From Flavobacteriaceae bacterium (GTDB taxonomy: Bacteria > Bacteroidota > Bacteroidia > Flavobacteriales > Flavobacteriaceae), in NCBI GenBank assembly GCA_002694465.1, contig NZMG01000033.1, positions 1 through 44,642 on the forward strand: a stretch of 44,642 bases of DNA. Reading direction: 5' to 3'. The notes beneath the pieces were generated by a model that saw only the letters and a program-made list of their open reading frames with translations, was not told the origin of the DNA and ran no database searches. Of the stretch, positions 7,729-15,647 are shown piece by piece (the first letter of the stretch is position 1; each line of letters begins with the position of its first letter). The position numbers and the translations under genes are program-made.

Positions 7729-8288
7729 ACTCCTACCTTCCAAAAGGTAGTTCCGGCTTTGCTATTCACTATTTTAAAATTAGTTTCTTTTAGTTTTGGA
7801 TGGTCCTTAAAGTACTCCCAACACCCCTTTCCTTCTCTAAAAATAGACACAATAAGTTTTCCGTCCTTTTTTAAGTGATTGATGATGGTTGAAATCACTT
7901 TATTTTTTTTGGAGTCGTGAATGTAATAAAAGGCTTCATTTAAAATAATGGTATCAAAATCTTGCGGAGGGGTAAAGTCTAATAAATCTTTGGTTTTAAA
8001 TTCAGCGTTGGGAAAATCTTGCGCTTCCGCCATTTTTATAGACTCTTTGGCATAATCAACCCCTAAAAAATAATCATAGTTGTCGTAGGTCATCCTTCGG
8101 TTTAATATTCCGTCGCCGCATCCTAAATCCAAAATTGATTTTGGCTGAAACTCATGGAAAAAAGTATCTATTTGCTGGTATCGCACCGATTCGTGATCAC
8201 TTCCCAATTTTGCCCATTTTCCTCTTCGGTATTGCCTATTAAATTTAAACTTGCGTTTCCAATGCTTTAATCTATCGATGAGGTTCAT
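7713..8288 (-). CDS. Class I SAM-dependent methyltransferase
   Basis: A 191-residue protein with a Rossmann methyltransferase core: ILDLGCGDGILNRRM (SAM-binding motif I), FLGVDYAKESI (acidic end of strand 2), FKTKDLLDF, and DTIILNEAFYYIHD (post-motif and strand 4). The N-terminus is rich in Lys and Arg. It lies three bases after the GT9 gene and so is co-transcribed with it, which suggests methylation of a glycan residue or phosphate in the same pathway; small-molecule or quinone methylation cannot be excluded. The stop overlaps the convergent GT2 gene by 16 bp. Confidence 0.8.
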   Translation of the reverse strand: MNLIDRLKHWKRKFKFNRQYRRGKWAKLGSDHESVRYQQIDTFFHEFQPKSILDLGCGDGILNRRMTYDNYDYFLGVDYAKESIKMAEAQDFPNAEFKTKDLLDFTPPQDFDTIILNEAFYYIHDSKKNKVISTIINHLKKDGKLIVSIFREGKGCWEYFKDHPKLKETNFKIVNSKAGTTFWKVGVYELA

Positions 8289-8291
8289 GGG

Positions 8292-9356
8292 TTAGTTTTT
8301 AAAATGATTGGTAAGGTACGGCTCTAATTTTTGAAGGATGATATCTGGCGTTAACTTACGATAGAGCGTTTCAGGATTTTTTTCAATTTCCTTTTTCTGT
8401 TCACGGGTAAGACTATCGTAATACTCTGGATCATCTTCAAATAAGTGAATAGAATCGTGCATTTTTCCGTCTTCAAAACTATTCCAATGGCTTTTGGTGA
8501 TGTATGGCGAATAAATGGTAAACGTAGGTTTGTCGAGTGCTTTGGCAATGTGAACGCTTCCGCCTTCGTTGGAAATGAGCATATCGCATTGGTTCATTAA
8601 TTTGATGAAACCCCGAATAGAATCCTCATAGATTCCCATATTTATTTGTGCTTTCTGCTCGCACAATTCGTAGATTTTTTGAGCATCTTCTTTTTGGTGG
8701 GGTGCATAGTTAAATAGGAAGGTGGCTTGATACTTTTGTGCTAAAGTGTCTATAATTTTCGCTGTGTATTCAAACGGAAGAGACTTATTGGGCGTACTTC
8801 CCAAAACACCGAGCATAATGACGGGGTGTTGTGCGCCTTCAAGTGTATTGTATTGTTGTTCTACTTCGGTTAAAAAGATTTTGTATTTGGGATCTGGATG
8901 TACCATCCCAAAGGCTTTTTCAAGAAGATTCATTCGGTCTTCTAAGGCTTTTCCGCAGGGAAGGGTAGCCTTTTCCAAAAATTCAATTTCGTGAGTATAA
9001 TATTTCAGTTTTAATTTTTTGCCTTTCCGTTTAAACCCGACTCTTCTTGGCGCATTAGACAAATAGGTCATCATTCGGCTTTGGAATTTTGAATAGGGAT
9101 CAATAATAATATCGTAGTGCGCTTTTTTCACCTCCCGAATGGTTTTCATCAATACAGGAAGTTTTTTTAACTGCTTGTCGTTGGCACGAATGATTTGATC
9201 GATATTGGGATTGTTTTCAATCACTCCCGCCGTATAATCGTACACAAAATAGGTGATGTGGCACTCGCCGAAATGCTTTTTTAGGTTATTTGCCAACACC
9301 GAAGCGATAAGCACGTCCCCAATTCTTTTGTTCTGTATAACAAGAATTTTAATCAT
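8292..9356 (-). CDS. GT9 family glycosyltransferase (ADP-heptose:LPS heptosyltransferase-like)
   Basis: A 354-residue GT-B protein of the WaaC/WaaF family. It begins IKILVIQNKRIGDVLIA, the family's conserved first strand and GD motif, then HITYFVYDYTAGVIENNP. The donor half has IMLGVLGSTPNKSLPFEYTAKII (sugar-nucleotide loop) and DMLISNEGGSVHIAKAL, which corresponds to the (S/T)DGG.xHLA signature, then PTFTIYSPY. It would transfer heptose or a related sugar to the LPS inner core on the cytoplasmic face. It shares an operon with the downstream methyltransferase and diverges from the core-kinase gene. Whether the donor is heptose is not certain in this phylum. Confidence 0.87.
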   Translation of the reverse strand: MIKILVIQNKRIGDVLIASVLANNLKKHFGECHITYFVYDYTAGVIENNPNIDQIIRANDKQLKKLPVLMKTIREVKKAHYDIIIDPYSKFQSRMMTYLSNAPRRVGFKRKGKKLKLKYYTHEIEFLEKATLPCGKALEDRMNLLEKAFGMVHPDPKYKIFLTEVEQQYNTLEGAQHPVIMLGVLGSTPNKSLPFEYTAKIIDTLAQKYQATFLFNYAPHQKEDAQKIYELCEQKAQINMGIYEDSIRGFIKLMNQCDMLISNEGGSVHIAKALDKPTFTIYSPYITKSHWNSFEDGKMHDSIHLFEDDPEYYDSLTREQKKEIEKNPETLYRKLTPDIILQKLEPYLTNHFKN

Positions 9357-9404
9357 ATCCTTTACCTTCGCAAAGTATCTCTTTTTTTGAAGTTATTAAA
9401 ATGA

Positions 9405-9422
9405 TTTCCACTCTTGTGGAAA
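9405..9422 (+). promoter_or_regulatory. Hairpin just upstream of the LPS-core kinase start
   Basis: TTTCCAC (9405-9411) pairs exactly with GTGGAAA (9416-9422) across a four-base loop. The ATG is at 9430. It could be an operator or an RNA hairpin affecting translation; nothing else in the sequence decides. Confidence 0.25.
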
Positions 9423-9429
9423 ATAAATT

Positions 9430-10194
9430 ATGAAGGAAACCTTTGTAGTACATACCAATTTTATTGCCGATAGTGATGCTTTGTTACAATGGATAAAGTA
9501 CTTTGACGCAAAGGGGGAATATGTTGTAAAAGGAGAACGAAATAGCATTAAAAAATATAAAATTGAAGGAGCTTTTGTCAATGCGAAAAAGTTTAAAACG
9601 CCTAACATTTTTCAGAGTTTGGTGTATCAATTCCTTCGGAAAAGTAAAGCACGACGCTCTTTTGAATATGCCGAAAAATTGATTCATTTAGGCATTAACA
9701 CTCCCTTTCCTGTGGCGTATTACGAGCGATTTTCCTTCGGACTTAAGGAAAGTTTTTACATCTCTCAACACTTGGAATACGATTTCGATTTTAGGGTATT
9801 AAATCACAACCCGAAATGGCCCAATCGAAAAGAAATTTTGGAACAAATGGCCACATTTACGTTTCAATTGCACGAACGAAACATCAACTTCATGGATCAT
9901 TCCCCTGGGAACACGTTGATTATTGAAAAGGATAAAGGAGAATATGAATTTTATTTGATTGACTTAAACCGTATTCGATTTGAACGAATGAATTTTCACC
10001 AACGGATGAAAAACTTCCGTAGATTGTGGCTTTCCAAAACGATGATTAACATCATGGTGCCCATCTATGCGAAGCTTTATGGAACAACTGAAGCCGAAAC
10101 CCATACATTGATGACGTTCTATAGCCGTAAGTTTCAGCGGAAAGTAAATTCCAAGAAAATGAGAAAACGGAAAAAACGAATATTTAATACGTAG
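9430..10194 (+). CDS. LPS core kinase (Kdo kinase / InaA-WaaP-like)
   Basis: A 254-residue cytoplasmic protein kinase-fold enzyme of the KdkA/InaA type. KKF near residues 53-55 is the likely ATP-binding lysine region, MDHSPGN (Asp156, Asn161) is the catalytic loop, and LIDLNRIRF (Asp178) replaces the DFG metal motif. These residues are spaced as in lipopolysaccharide kinases. The C-terminus is strongly basic (KKMRKRKKR), suitable for binding the anionic membrane surface. It probably phosphorylates Kdo or another inner-core sugar of lipid A-core. Its divergent neighbour is the GT9 enzyme, and the YdeI-like gene follows by three bases. Confidence 0.85.
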   Translation: MKETFVVHTNFIADSDALLQWIKYFDAKGEYVVKGERNSIKKYKIEGAFVNAKKFKTPNIFQSLVYQFLRKSKARRSFEYAEKLIHLGINTPFPVAYYERFSFGLKESFYISQHLEYDFDFRVLNHNPKWPNRKEILEQMATFTFQLHERNINFMDHSPGNTLIIEKDKGEYEFYLIDLNRIRFERMNFHQRMKNFRRLWLSKTMINIMVPIYAKLYGTTEAETHTLMTFYSRKFQRKVNSKKMRKRKKRIFNT

Positions 10195-10197
10195 GCT

Positions 10198-10782
10198 ATG
10201 AATCCAAAGGTGGTAGATCGATTTTTAGACAGAGCCAAAAAATGGAAGGAAGAAATGACCTCGTTGCGGAACATTTGCCTCGATTGTGGATTGACTGAAG
10301 ATTTTAAATGGATGCATCCTTGTTATACTTACAAGGAGAAAAATGTTGTGTTAATCCACGGATTTAAAGAATATTGTGCGCTGCTTTTTCACAAAGGAGC
10401 GCTTTTAAAGGATTCTGAAAAGATGTTGGTGCAACAGACTAAAAATGTGCAAGCCGCTCGGCAACTGCGTTTTACAAGTGCTAAGGAAATTGAGGAATTA
10501 GAAGCAACCATAAAGGCCTATATTTTTGAAGCCATTGAAGTAGAAAAGGCTGGACTGGAAGTTCCTATGAAAAAGACTTCAGAATATGAGTATCCTGAAG
10601 AATTACTATTAAAATTTAAAGAGGACCCTAGTTTTAAAACCGCTTTTGAAGCCTTAACTCCCGGACGACAACGCGGTTATTTATTGCATTTTTCACAGGC
10701 AAAACAATCGGCTACCCGCATCTCCAGAATTGAAAAAAACACCCCGAAGATTTTTGAAGGGAAGGGGTTTAATGAGAGGTAA
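10198..10782 (+). CDS. DUF1801/YdeI-OmpD-associated family protein
   Basis: A 194-residue protein with two parts: a DUF1801-like domain (about residues 15-110, with the KWMHPCYTY and VVLIHGFKEYCALLFHKGALL strands) and a C-terminal YdeI/OmpD-associated module ending in AFEALTPGRQRGYLLHFSQ and TRISRIEKN. The biochemical function of the family is not established; some members are linked to bacteriocin or stress tolerance. It follows the LPS-core kinase by three bases, so it is probably co-transcribed, but a glycan role does not follow from that. No signal peptide or membrane segment is seen. Confidence 0.82.
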   Translation: MNPKVVDRFLDRAKKWKEEMTSLRNICLDCGLTEDFKWMHPCYTYKEKNVVLIHGFKEYCALLFHKGALLKDSEKMLVQQTKNVQAARQLRFTSAKEIEELEATIKAYIFEAIEVEKAGLEVPMKKTSEYEYPEELLLKFKEDPSFKTAFEALTPGRQRGYLLHFSQAKQSATRISRIEKNTPKIFEGKGFNER

Positions 10783-10852
10783 GTTATTTTTAATGATCTG
10801 ATAATTATTATTTCCGGAATGAAGGAATAAAAAAGTAATAGACTTATTGATA

Positions 10853-12373
10853 TTAATTTTTAGTAGAGATTTTTATTAAAATTGGTCTGCCATCGAAGTC
10901 AATTCCTTCTGTTAAAACTATTTGATTACTTAAATTGATGTAATTCTTAAAAAATATTTCTGTCACTATATTTTTAGGTAACGAAAATTGATTTAGAGAG
11001 TCTTTATTAGTATCAAAAGTAATAACATTACAAAGTGAGTTGTTATTAATATTTTCATTTTTTTGGATATCATAGTTTATTAGATAATGTATCTTATTTA
11101 AAACGTAAAGATTGATAAAAGAATATTTATATGTTTCACTCCAACCCCAGCATGAACTTTGCTTTTTGTTAATAGATTTAATCCAAGTTAATTCACCATT
11201 TTCATCAAACTTTGTGGAGAGAACACTACCGTAATTGATGCAAGCATTATTATTTCCGTCAGTGTAGTTAACTTCCGAATTGAATATCAAGTTACCACTC
11301 TCAAGAAAAGTGTTTTTAAAAGAGAGTTCTCTACCAATTTCTTCAATCGGGTTACCTTTTTTATTTAGTAAATAATCCTTAAAGTAGTACTTCTTAAAAT
11401 TGATATTATCGGAATTTTTGGTATCAAATAAAGATAAAAATACACCTGCAAAACCTGCAGAATTAAACATTCTATTCTTTTCTTCCGTAAAATAACCATA
11501 AACAAATATTTTGTTTCCAGAATTAGTAATGAAAGCTGAGCCACCGTCAAATTCTTGATTATTAAAATATATTTCTTTAAATGTATCGTTTCTTAAAGAA
11601 TGCAAACGGATAGTATAATTGTTTTTAGATGTTATAATTTTAGAAACAGGAGTATCTTTTTCATATTTTCTATTAAGAAAGTAAATAATACCACTATTTG
11701 TAATCGTTACTTTTGTGACAAGTACATTTCCTTTTGTTTCATCTTCAAATATTTTTGTAAAGAGGAGATTAAAGTTATTGTCAAAAAGGAGGAATAAATT
11801 TTTCGCAATTTTATTTCTTTTGAGTCTAATGGAATAACATATATAATTTCCATTTTCTGAAGAAACTAAAACACCTCCCGGATTAAATTCCTCTTCGTTT
11901 GGATAAAAAGATTTTTCCTTATCACCGAATTTATCATATTTGTCAATATCCTCTCTTTCTATTGAATATAATTTTGATTTTTTAAAATTGAAGGAGTCCT
12001 TTTGAGAAGATAAAACGTTTATATTATATGATTTTTCTTCTCTAGAATATTCAAATTGTATTAGATAAATCATTTTTTCATTTAGAAACATACCTCGAAT
12101 TTCATTACTTTCCAAGTCAATTTTAACTCTTTCATCTAGGACTAAATTATTAGAAAACCTCTTAATGTAGTACCCTTTTGGAGTTGAAGAGTTTGAAAAT
12201 ATTTTTTGAACAGTAAATAAATTTCCAGAACTATCTTCATTGGCAAATAATAAAGATTCTGCATAAGAATTCTCAATATTCTCAGTAGTTTTATTAATTA
12301 ATAATGAATTCTCTTGCGCGAATAAAAAATGTCCAAATAGTAGAGTAAGAAATAATATTATTATTTTATTCAT
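10853..12373 (-). CDS. Unrecognised secreted protein, AT-rich
   Basis: A 506-residue protein I do not recognise. It starts with a clear signal peptide (MNKIIILFLTLLFGHFLFAQ) and cleavage probably follows AQ, so it should be periplasmic or exported. The rest has no transmembrane segment, many aromatic and Asn residues, and a recurring pattern of short strands (for example NIYLIQFEY-like, NYICYSIRL, KIFVYGYF) that suggests a beta-propeller or similar beta fold. No T9SS-type C-terminal domain and no catalytic motif were found. By eye the gene is far more AT-rich than dapD next to it, hinting at transfer or relaxed selection. It starts 14 bases after the dapD stop and could be read from the dapD promoter. 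Confidence 0.7.
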   Translation of the reverse strand: MNKIIILFLTLLFGHFLFAQENSLLINKTTENIENSYAESLLFANEDSSGNLFTVQKIFSNSSTPKGYYIKRFSNNLVLDERVKIDLESNEIRGMFLNEKMIYLIQFEYSREEKSYNINVLSSQKDSFNFKKSKLYSIEREDIDKYDKFGDKEKSFYPNEEEFNPGGVLVSSENGNYICYSIRLKRNKIAKNLFLLFDNNFNLLFTKIFEDETKGNVLVTKVTITNSGIIYFLNRKYEKDTPVSKIITSKNNYTIRLHSLRNDTFKEIYFNNQEFDGGSAFITNSGNKIFVYGYFTEEKNRMFNSAGFAGVFLSLFDTKNSDNINFKKYYFKDYLLNKKGNPIEEIGRELSFKNTFLESGNLIFNSEVNYTDGNNNACINYGSVLSTKFDENGELTWIKSINKKQSSCWGWSETYKYSFINLYVLNKIHYLINYDIQKNENINNNSLCNVITFDTNKDSLNQFSLPKNIVTEIFFKNYINLSNQIVLTEGIDFDGRPILIKISTKN

Positions 12374-12387
12374 TTTTTTTAATCTTT

Positions 12388-13209
12388 CTAAACCGCCACA
12401 TCATATTCCCTAAGCGCATCGTTTAAGGAGGTTTTTTTATCGGTCGTTTCTTTACGTTTTCCAATAATTAAAGCACACGGCACATTAAATTCCCCGGCAG
12501 GGAATTTTTTGGTATAACTTCCAGGAATTACCACAGAACGCGCTGGTACAACTCCTTTTCTTTCAATGGGTGTATCACCCGTTACATCAATAATTTTGGT
12601 AGAAGCAGTCAACACTACATTGGCTCCTAAAACGGCTTCTTTTTCAACTCTAACGCCTTCCACTACAATACAGCGAGATCCAATAAACGCATTATCTTCA
12701 ATAATTACAGGTGCGGCTTGTAGGGGTTCTAACACGCCTCCAATACCTACGCCACCACTTAGATGAACATTTTTCCCAATCTGAGCGCAACTCCCTACGG
12801 TTGCCCAAGTATCTACCATGGTTCCTTCATCTACATACGCACCAATATTCACATAACTTGGCATCATAATCACTCCTTTGGAAATATACGCGCCAAATCG
12901 TGCCACGGCATGCGGTACCACACGAATCCCTTTGGCTTCGTAACCTCGCTTCAACGGAATTTTATCGTGGTATTCAAAAATACCCACTTCACTGGTTTCC
13001 ATTTTTTGGATGGGGAAATACAATACTACTCCTTTTTTAACCCATTCGTTTACTTGCCATCCATTTGCAGTAGGTTCAGCACAACGAAGTTCACCCTCAT
13101 CGCAAAGTCGGACCACTTCTCTTATAGCGGCAATGGTTTCAGGATTTTGAAGTAGGGAGCGATCTTCCCAAGCATTTTCAATAAGTTGTTGAAGCTGTGT
13201 CATAGTCAT
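12388..13209 (-). CDS. dapD: 2,3,4,5-tetrahydropyridine-2,6-dicarboxylate N-succinyltransferase
   Basis: A 273-residue trimeric hexapeptide-repeat acyltransferase of the lysine and meso-diaminopimelate pathway; it succinylates tetrahydrodipicolinate using succinyl-CoA. The N-terminal helical domain (LQQLIENAWEDR) is followed by VPHAVARFGAYI, MPSYVNIGAYVDEGTMVDTWATVG, the family hallmark, and a left-handed beta helix with GVGIGGVLEP and IGSRCIVVEGV. The C-terminus has the CALIIGKR strand. I begin at the ATG at 13207-13209 (a second ATG lies at 13201-13203) instead of the longer TTG frame at 13224, because an exact promoter box covers that region. The unrecognised secreted gene follows 14 bp downstream. 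Confidence 0.95.
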   Translation of the reverse strand: MTMTQLQQLIENAWEDRSLLQNPETIAAIREVVRLCDEGELRCAEPTANGWQVNEWVKKGVVLYFPIQKMETSEVGIFEYHDKIPLKRGYEAKGIRVVPHAVARFGAYISKGVIMMPSYVNIGAYVDEGTMVDTWATVGSCAQIGKNVHLSGGVGIGGVLEPLQAAPVIIEDNAFIGSRCIVVEGVRVEKEAVLGANVVLTASTKIIDVTGDTPIERKGVVPARSVVIPGSYTKKFPAGEFNVPCALIIGKRKETTDKKTSLNDALREYDVAV

Positions 13210-13221
13210 TTTCAGTTTATG

Positions 13222-13250
13222 CAAAGATAACGTACGTGTTTTATTCCAAA
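13222..13250 (-). promoter_or_regulatory. dapD promoter (TTTG-N17-TAnnTTTG)
   Basis: On the minus strand TTTG (13247-13250) is followed after 17 bases by TATCTTTG (13222-13229), both elements exact. The leader to the ATG at 13209 would be under about ten bases. Its -33 element is six bases from that of the divergent ruvX promoter. Confidence 0.65.
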
Positions 13251-13255
13251 TAGTT

Positions 13256-13288
13256 TTTGGGTTACTATTTCTTAAAGCCCTATTTTTG
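13256..13288 (+). promoter_or_regulatory. ruvX operon promoter (TTTG-N21-TAnnTTTG)
   Basis: TTTG (13256-13259) and TATTTTTG (13281-13288) are exact consensus elements 21 bases apart. The ATG at 13297 is only eight bases beyond the box, so the transcript would be leaderless or nearly so. It serves ruvX, def and the DUF5606 gene. Confidence 0.6.
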
Positions 13289-13296
13289 CACCCTGT

Positions 13297-13710
13297 ATGG
13301 CAAGAATTATGGCATTGGATTATGGAACGAAACGCACGGGTATTGCCGTGACGGACGAGTTACAAATCATTGCTTCGGGATTAACTACTGTGGAAACAAA
13401 GACGCTTCTCCCTTTTTTAAAAGAATATTTTGAAAAGGAAAAAGTGGAATTGGTTTTGGTGGGTGAGCCCAAACAAAGGGACGGGACCCATTCCAGAGTA
13501 GAAGAGGATATTCAGAAATTTTTAGGGAAATTTTCTGAAATATTTCCCCAACTTCCCATACTAAGAAGAGACGAACGTTTTACCAGTAAAATGGCTTTTC
13601 AAACGATGATTGACAGTGGATTGAAAAAGAAACAACGTCAAAACAAAGCATTAATCGATGAAATTAGTGCGACTATTATTTTACAAGATTATTTGAGTTC
13701 AAAATCATGA
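13297..13710 (+). CDS. ruvX: Holliday junction resolvase-like pre-16S rRNA nuclease (YqgF/RuvX)
   Basis: A 137-residue RNase H-fold protein. ALDYGTKRTGIAVTD at residues 6-20 has the first catalytic Asp; VGEPKQRDGTHS, RRDERFTSKMA (the catalytic Glu) and IDEISATIILQDYL (the last acidic residue) complete the active site and match the family length. It matures the 5' end of 16S rRNA and was first described as a Holliday junction resolvase homologue. The ATG at 13297 sits directly after the promoter. The stop overlaps the def start by 4 bp (ATGA), so the two are translationally coupled. Confidence 0.94.
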   Translation: MARIMALDYGTKRTGIAVTDELQIIASGLTTVETKTLLPFLKEYFEKEKVELVLVGEPKQRDGTHSRVEEDIQKFLGKFSEIFPQLPILRRDERFTSKMAFQTMIDSGLKKKQRQNKALIDEISATIILQDYLSSKS

Positions 13711-14297
13711 TATACCCCATAATTGCCTACGGAGATCCCGTTTTAAGAGTCATAGGAAAAGAAATAAACAAGGACTATCCTAAGTTGGATACCTTAATTG
13801 AAGATATGTTTGAGACCATGTATGCTTCCTCAGGTATTGGGTTAGCAGCGCCTCAAATTGGGTTGCCCATCCGACTTTTTATAGTGGATGCTTCACCATT
13901 TGAAGATGATGAAGATTTAACCGAAGAGGAAAGAGCTTTTTTAAAGGAATTTAAGCGTGTTTTTATCAATGCCAAAATGGTTGAAGAAACAGGCGATGAA
14001 TGGGTCTTTAACGAGGGCTGTTTAAGCATTCCCGATGTGCGTGAAGATGTTTTTAGAAAAGACACCATTACCATTGAATATTTGGATGAAAACTTTAAAA
14101 AGAAAACCGAAACCATCAATGGAATAGCCGCACGGATTGTGCAACACGAATATGACCACATTGAAGGAATTTTGTTTACCGACAAACTTTCTGCGCTCAA
14201 AAAGCGTTTACTTAAAAGTAAGTTGGCAAATATTTCAAAAGGGAAGGTAAAAGTAGATTATAGGATGAAGTTTCCTTTGGCAAAAAAGAAACGTTAA
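13707..14297 (+). CDS. def: Peptide deformylase
   Basis: A 196-residue type 1 deformylase that removes the formyl group from nascent chains at the ribosome. The three family motifs are present: GIGLAAPQIG (motif 1, about residues 46-55), EGCLSIPD (motif 2, with the metal-ligand Cys) and QHEYDHIEG (motif 3, HExxH). An acidic insertion between motifs 1 and 2 (FEDDEDLTEEERAF) is a usual feature of Bacteroidetes enzymes. It overlaps ruvX by 4 bp and is followed 60 bp later by the DUF5606 gene; the gap shows no strong promoter or terminator. Confidence 0.96.
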   Translation: MIYPIIAYGDPVLRVIGKEINKDYPKLDTLIEDMFETMYASSGIGLAAPQIGLPIRLFIVDASPFEDDEDLTEEERAFLKEFKRVFINAKMVEETGDEWVFNEGCLSIPDVREDVFRKDTITIEYLDENFKKKTETINGIAARIVQHEYDHIEGILFTDKLSALKKRLLKSKLANISKGKVKVDYRMKFPLAKKKR

Positions 14298-14357
14298 TCC
14301 ATTTGGAAAATCCATTGTAACCCAAGATATTTGCCCGCTTAAAAAGTAATCCTATTT

Positions 14358-14774
14358 ATGAGTTTAGAAAAAATCTTATCTATTTCTGGAAAACCTGGAC
14401 TTTACCAATTGAAAACCCAAACCCGTACTGGAATTTTGGCCGAATCTTTAATCGACGGAAAGAAAGTAACGGTGAGCGCTCGTCAGAATGTAAGTTTACT
14501 TTCTGAAATAGCTATTTATACATTAACTGAAGAAGTTCCATTACGTGATATTTTCAAAAAAATTGCTGAAAAGGAAAATGGAGGGGAGACCATAAGTCAT
14601 AAATCTTCCAAAGATGAGTTGGAAGAATACTTTTTTGAAGTACTTCCAGAATATGATGAAGATAGAGTGTATCCTAGCGATATTAAGAAAGTAGTACAAT
14701 GGTATAATTTGCTAGTTAAAAATGGAATTACCAATTTTTCTGAATCGGCAGAAGACGCTTCAGAAGAAGAATAA
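14358..14774 (+). CDS. DUF5606 family protein
   Basis: A 138-residue soluble protein of a family I know only from Bacteroidetes, commonly found next to def. The N-terminal part (SLEKILSISGKPGLYQLKTQTRTGILAESL) looks like a small beta barrel. The middle is a helical KIAEKENGGE segment, and the C-terminus is acidic (ESAEDASEEE). No catalytic residues are recognisable and the function is unknown. It is the third gene of the ruvX operon and is followed by a strong hairpin at 14803-14832, which should end the transcript. Its position suggests a role in translation or nascent-chain processing, which is inference from context only. Confidence 0.82.
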   Translation: MSLEKILSISGKPGLYQLKTQTRTGILAESLIDGKKVTVSARQNVSLLSEIAIYTLTEEVPLRDIFKKIAEKENGGETISHKSSKDELEEYFFEVLPEYDEDRVYPSDIKKVVQWYNLLVKNGITNFSESAEDASEEE

Positions 14775-14802
14775 GTTTATAACTTTTCAATAAAATATGT
14801 TT

Positions 14803-14832
14803 AAAAAATCTTCACTCAAGTGAAGATTTTTT
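14803..14832 (+). terminator. Intrinsic terminator of the ruvX-def-DUF5606 operon
   Basis: AAAAAATCTTCACT (14803-14816) is the perfect inverse of AGTGAAGATTTTTT (14819-14832), with a core stem AATCTTCAC and a TCAA loop. The T run forms the U tract. The next ATG (mazG) is only 13 bases downstream. Confidence 0.8.
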
Positions 14833-14844
14833 AGTTTTATATCT

Positions 14845-15618
14845 ATGAATTCTAGAGAAAAACAACTTCAGGCTTTTGACCGTTTATTGACCATTATGGA
14901 TGAGTTGCGTGCGCAATGTCCTTGGGACAAAAAGCAGACGATGCAAACGCTTCGGCATCTTACCATTGAAGAAACCTATGAGTTGGGTGACGCCATTTTA
15001 GAGAATGATTTGGAAGAGGTAAAAAAGGAATTAGGAGACCTGCTTTTACACATTGTATTTTACGCCAAAATAGCAAGTGAAACCAACGATTTTGATATGG
15101 CGGATGTTGCCAATGAGATTTGCGATAAATTAATCTCACGTCATCCCCATATTTATAGCGATGTGATTGTGGCAGATGAAGAAGAGGTAAAGCAAAACTG
15201 GGAGAATTTAAAACTGAAAGAAGGGAAAAAAAGTGTTTTGGAAGGTGTTCCTAAGTCGCTGCCCGCTTTGGTGAAAGCGAATAGAATTCAAGATAAAGTG
15301 GCAGGTGTTGGGTTTGACTGGGAAGAGCCCCAACAAGTGTTTGAAAAATTGAAAGAAGAGTTGGAAGAATTGCAACATGAAGTGAAAGCAGGGGACAAGG
15401 CTAAAATGGAGCAAGAATTTGGTGATGTTTTGTTTTCGATGATTAATTACGCACGATTCCTTAAAGTTGACCCAGAAAATGCTTTAGAGCGTACCAATAA
15501 AAAGTTTATAAAACGATTTCAATACTTGGAAAATAAATCTAAGGAAATAGGTAAATCTTTAAAAGAAATGACCCTTGCCGAGATGGATATATTTTGGGAA
15601 GAAGCAAAAAAAATCTGA
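14845..15618 (+). CDS. mazG: Nucleoside triphosphate pyrophosphohydrolase
   Basis: A 257-residue MazG with two all-alpha domains. The N-terminal domain has CPWDKKQTMQTLRHLTIEETYEL (family opening), EEVKKELGDLLLHIVFYAKIA with the ExxE and ExxD metal-binding set, and DKLISRHPHIYSD. The second domain repeats the pattern (KEELEELQHEVKAGDKAKMEQEFGDVLFSMINYAR). It hydrolyses NTPs, including non-canonical ones, to NMP and pyrophosphate; in other bacteria it also lowers ppGpp-related stress outputs. It begins 13 bp after the previous operon's terminator, leaving no room for its own promoter in that gap. Confidence 0.94.
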   Translation: MNSREKQLQAFDRLLTIMDELRAQCPWDKKQTMQTLRHLTIEETYELGDAILENDLEEVKKELGDLLLHIVFYAKIASETNDFDMADVANEICDKLISRHPHIYSDVIVADEEEVKQNWENLKLKEGKKSVLEGVPKSLPALVKANRIQDKVAGVGFDWEEPQQVFEKLKEELEELQHEVKAGDKAKMEQEFGDVLFSMINYARFLKVDPENALERTNKKFIKRFQYLENKSKEIGKSLKEMTLAEMDIFWEEAKKI

Positions 15619-15641
15619 GTGGTTAAACTCAGATTTTTTTT
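15606..15641. terminator. Bidirectional terminator between mazG and the DUF349 gene
   Basis: AATCTGAGT (15612-15620) pairs perfectly with ACTCAGATT (15627-15635), flanked by an A run on the left and a T run on the right. The stem begins inside the last codons of mazG. The symmetry lets it stop transcription from both directions. Confidence 0.8.
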
Positions 15642-15647
15642 ATTGTG

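Noticed and set aside
9357..9372. Possible -7 box upstream of the GT9 gene
   Set aside because: The wording is TACTTTG with only one base between TA and TTTG, and no -33 element fits, so it was not listed.
10783..10852. Imperfect inverted repeat (TTATTTCC ... GGAATAA) between convergent genes
   Set aside because: The stem needs a bulge and no T run follows on either strand, so it does not support a terminator call.
12763..13155. Plus-strand 130-residue open frame opposite dapD
   Set aside because: It lies wholly antisense to a clear dapD and shows no domain, start signal or promoter.
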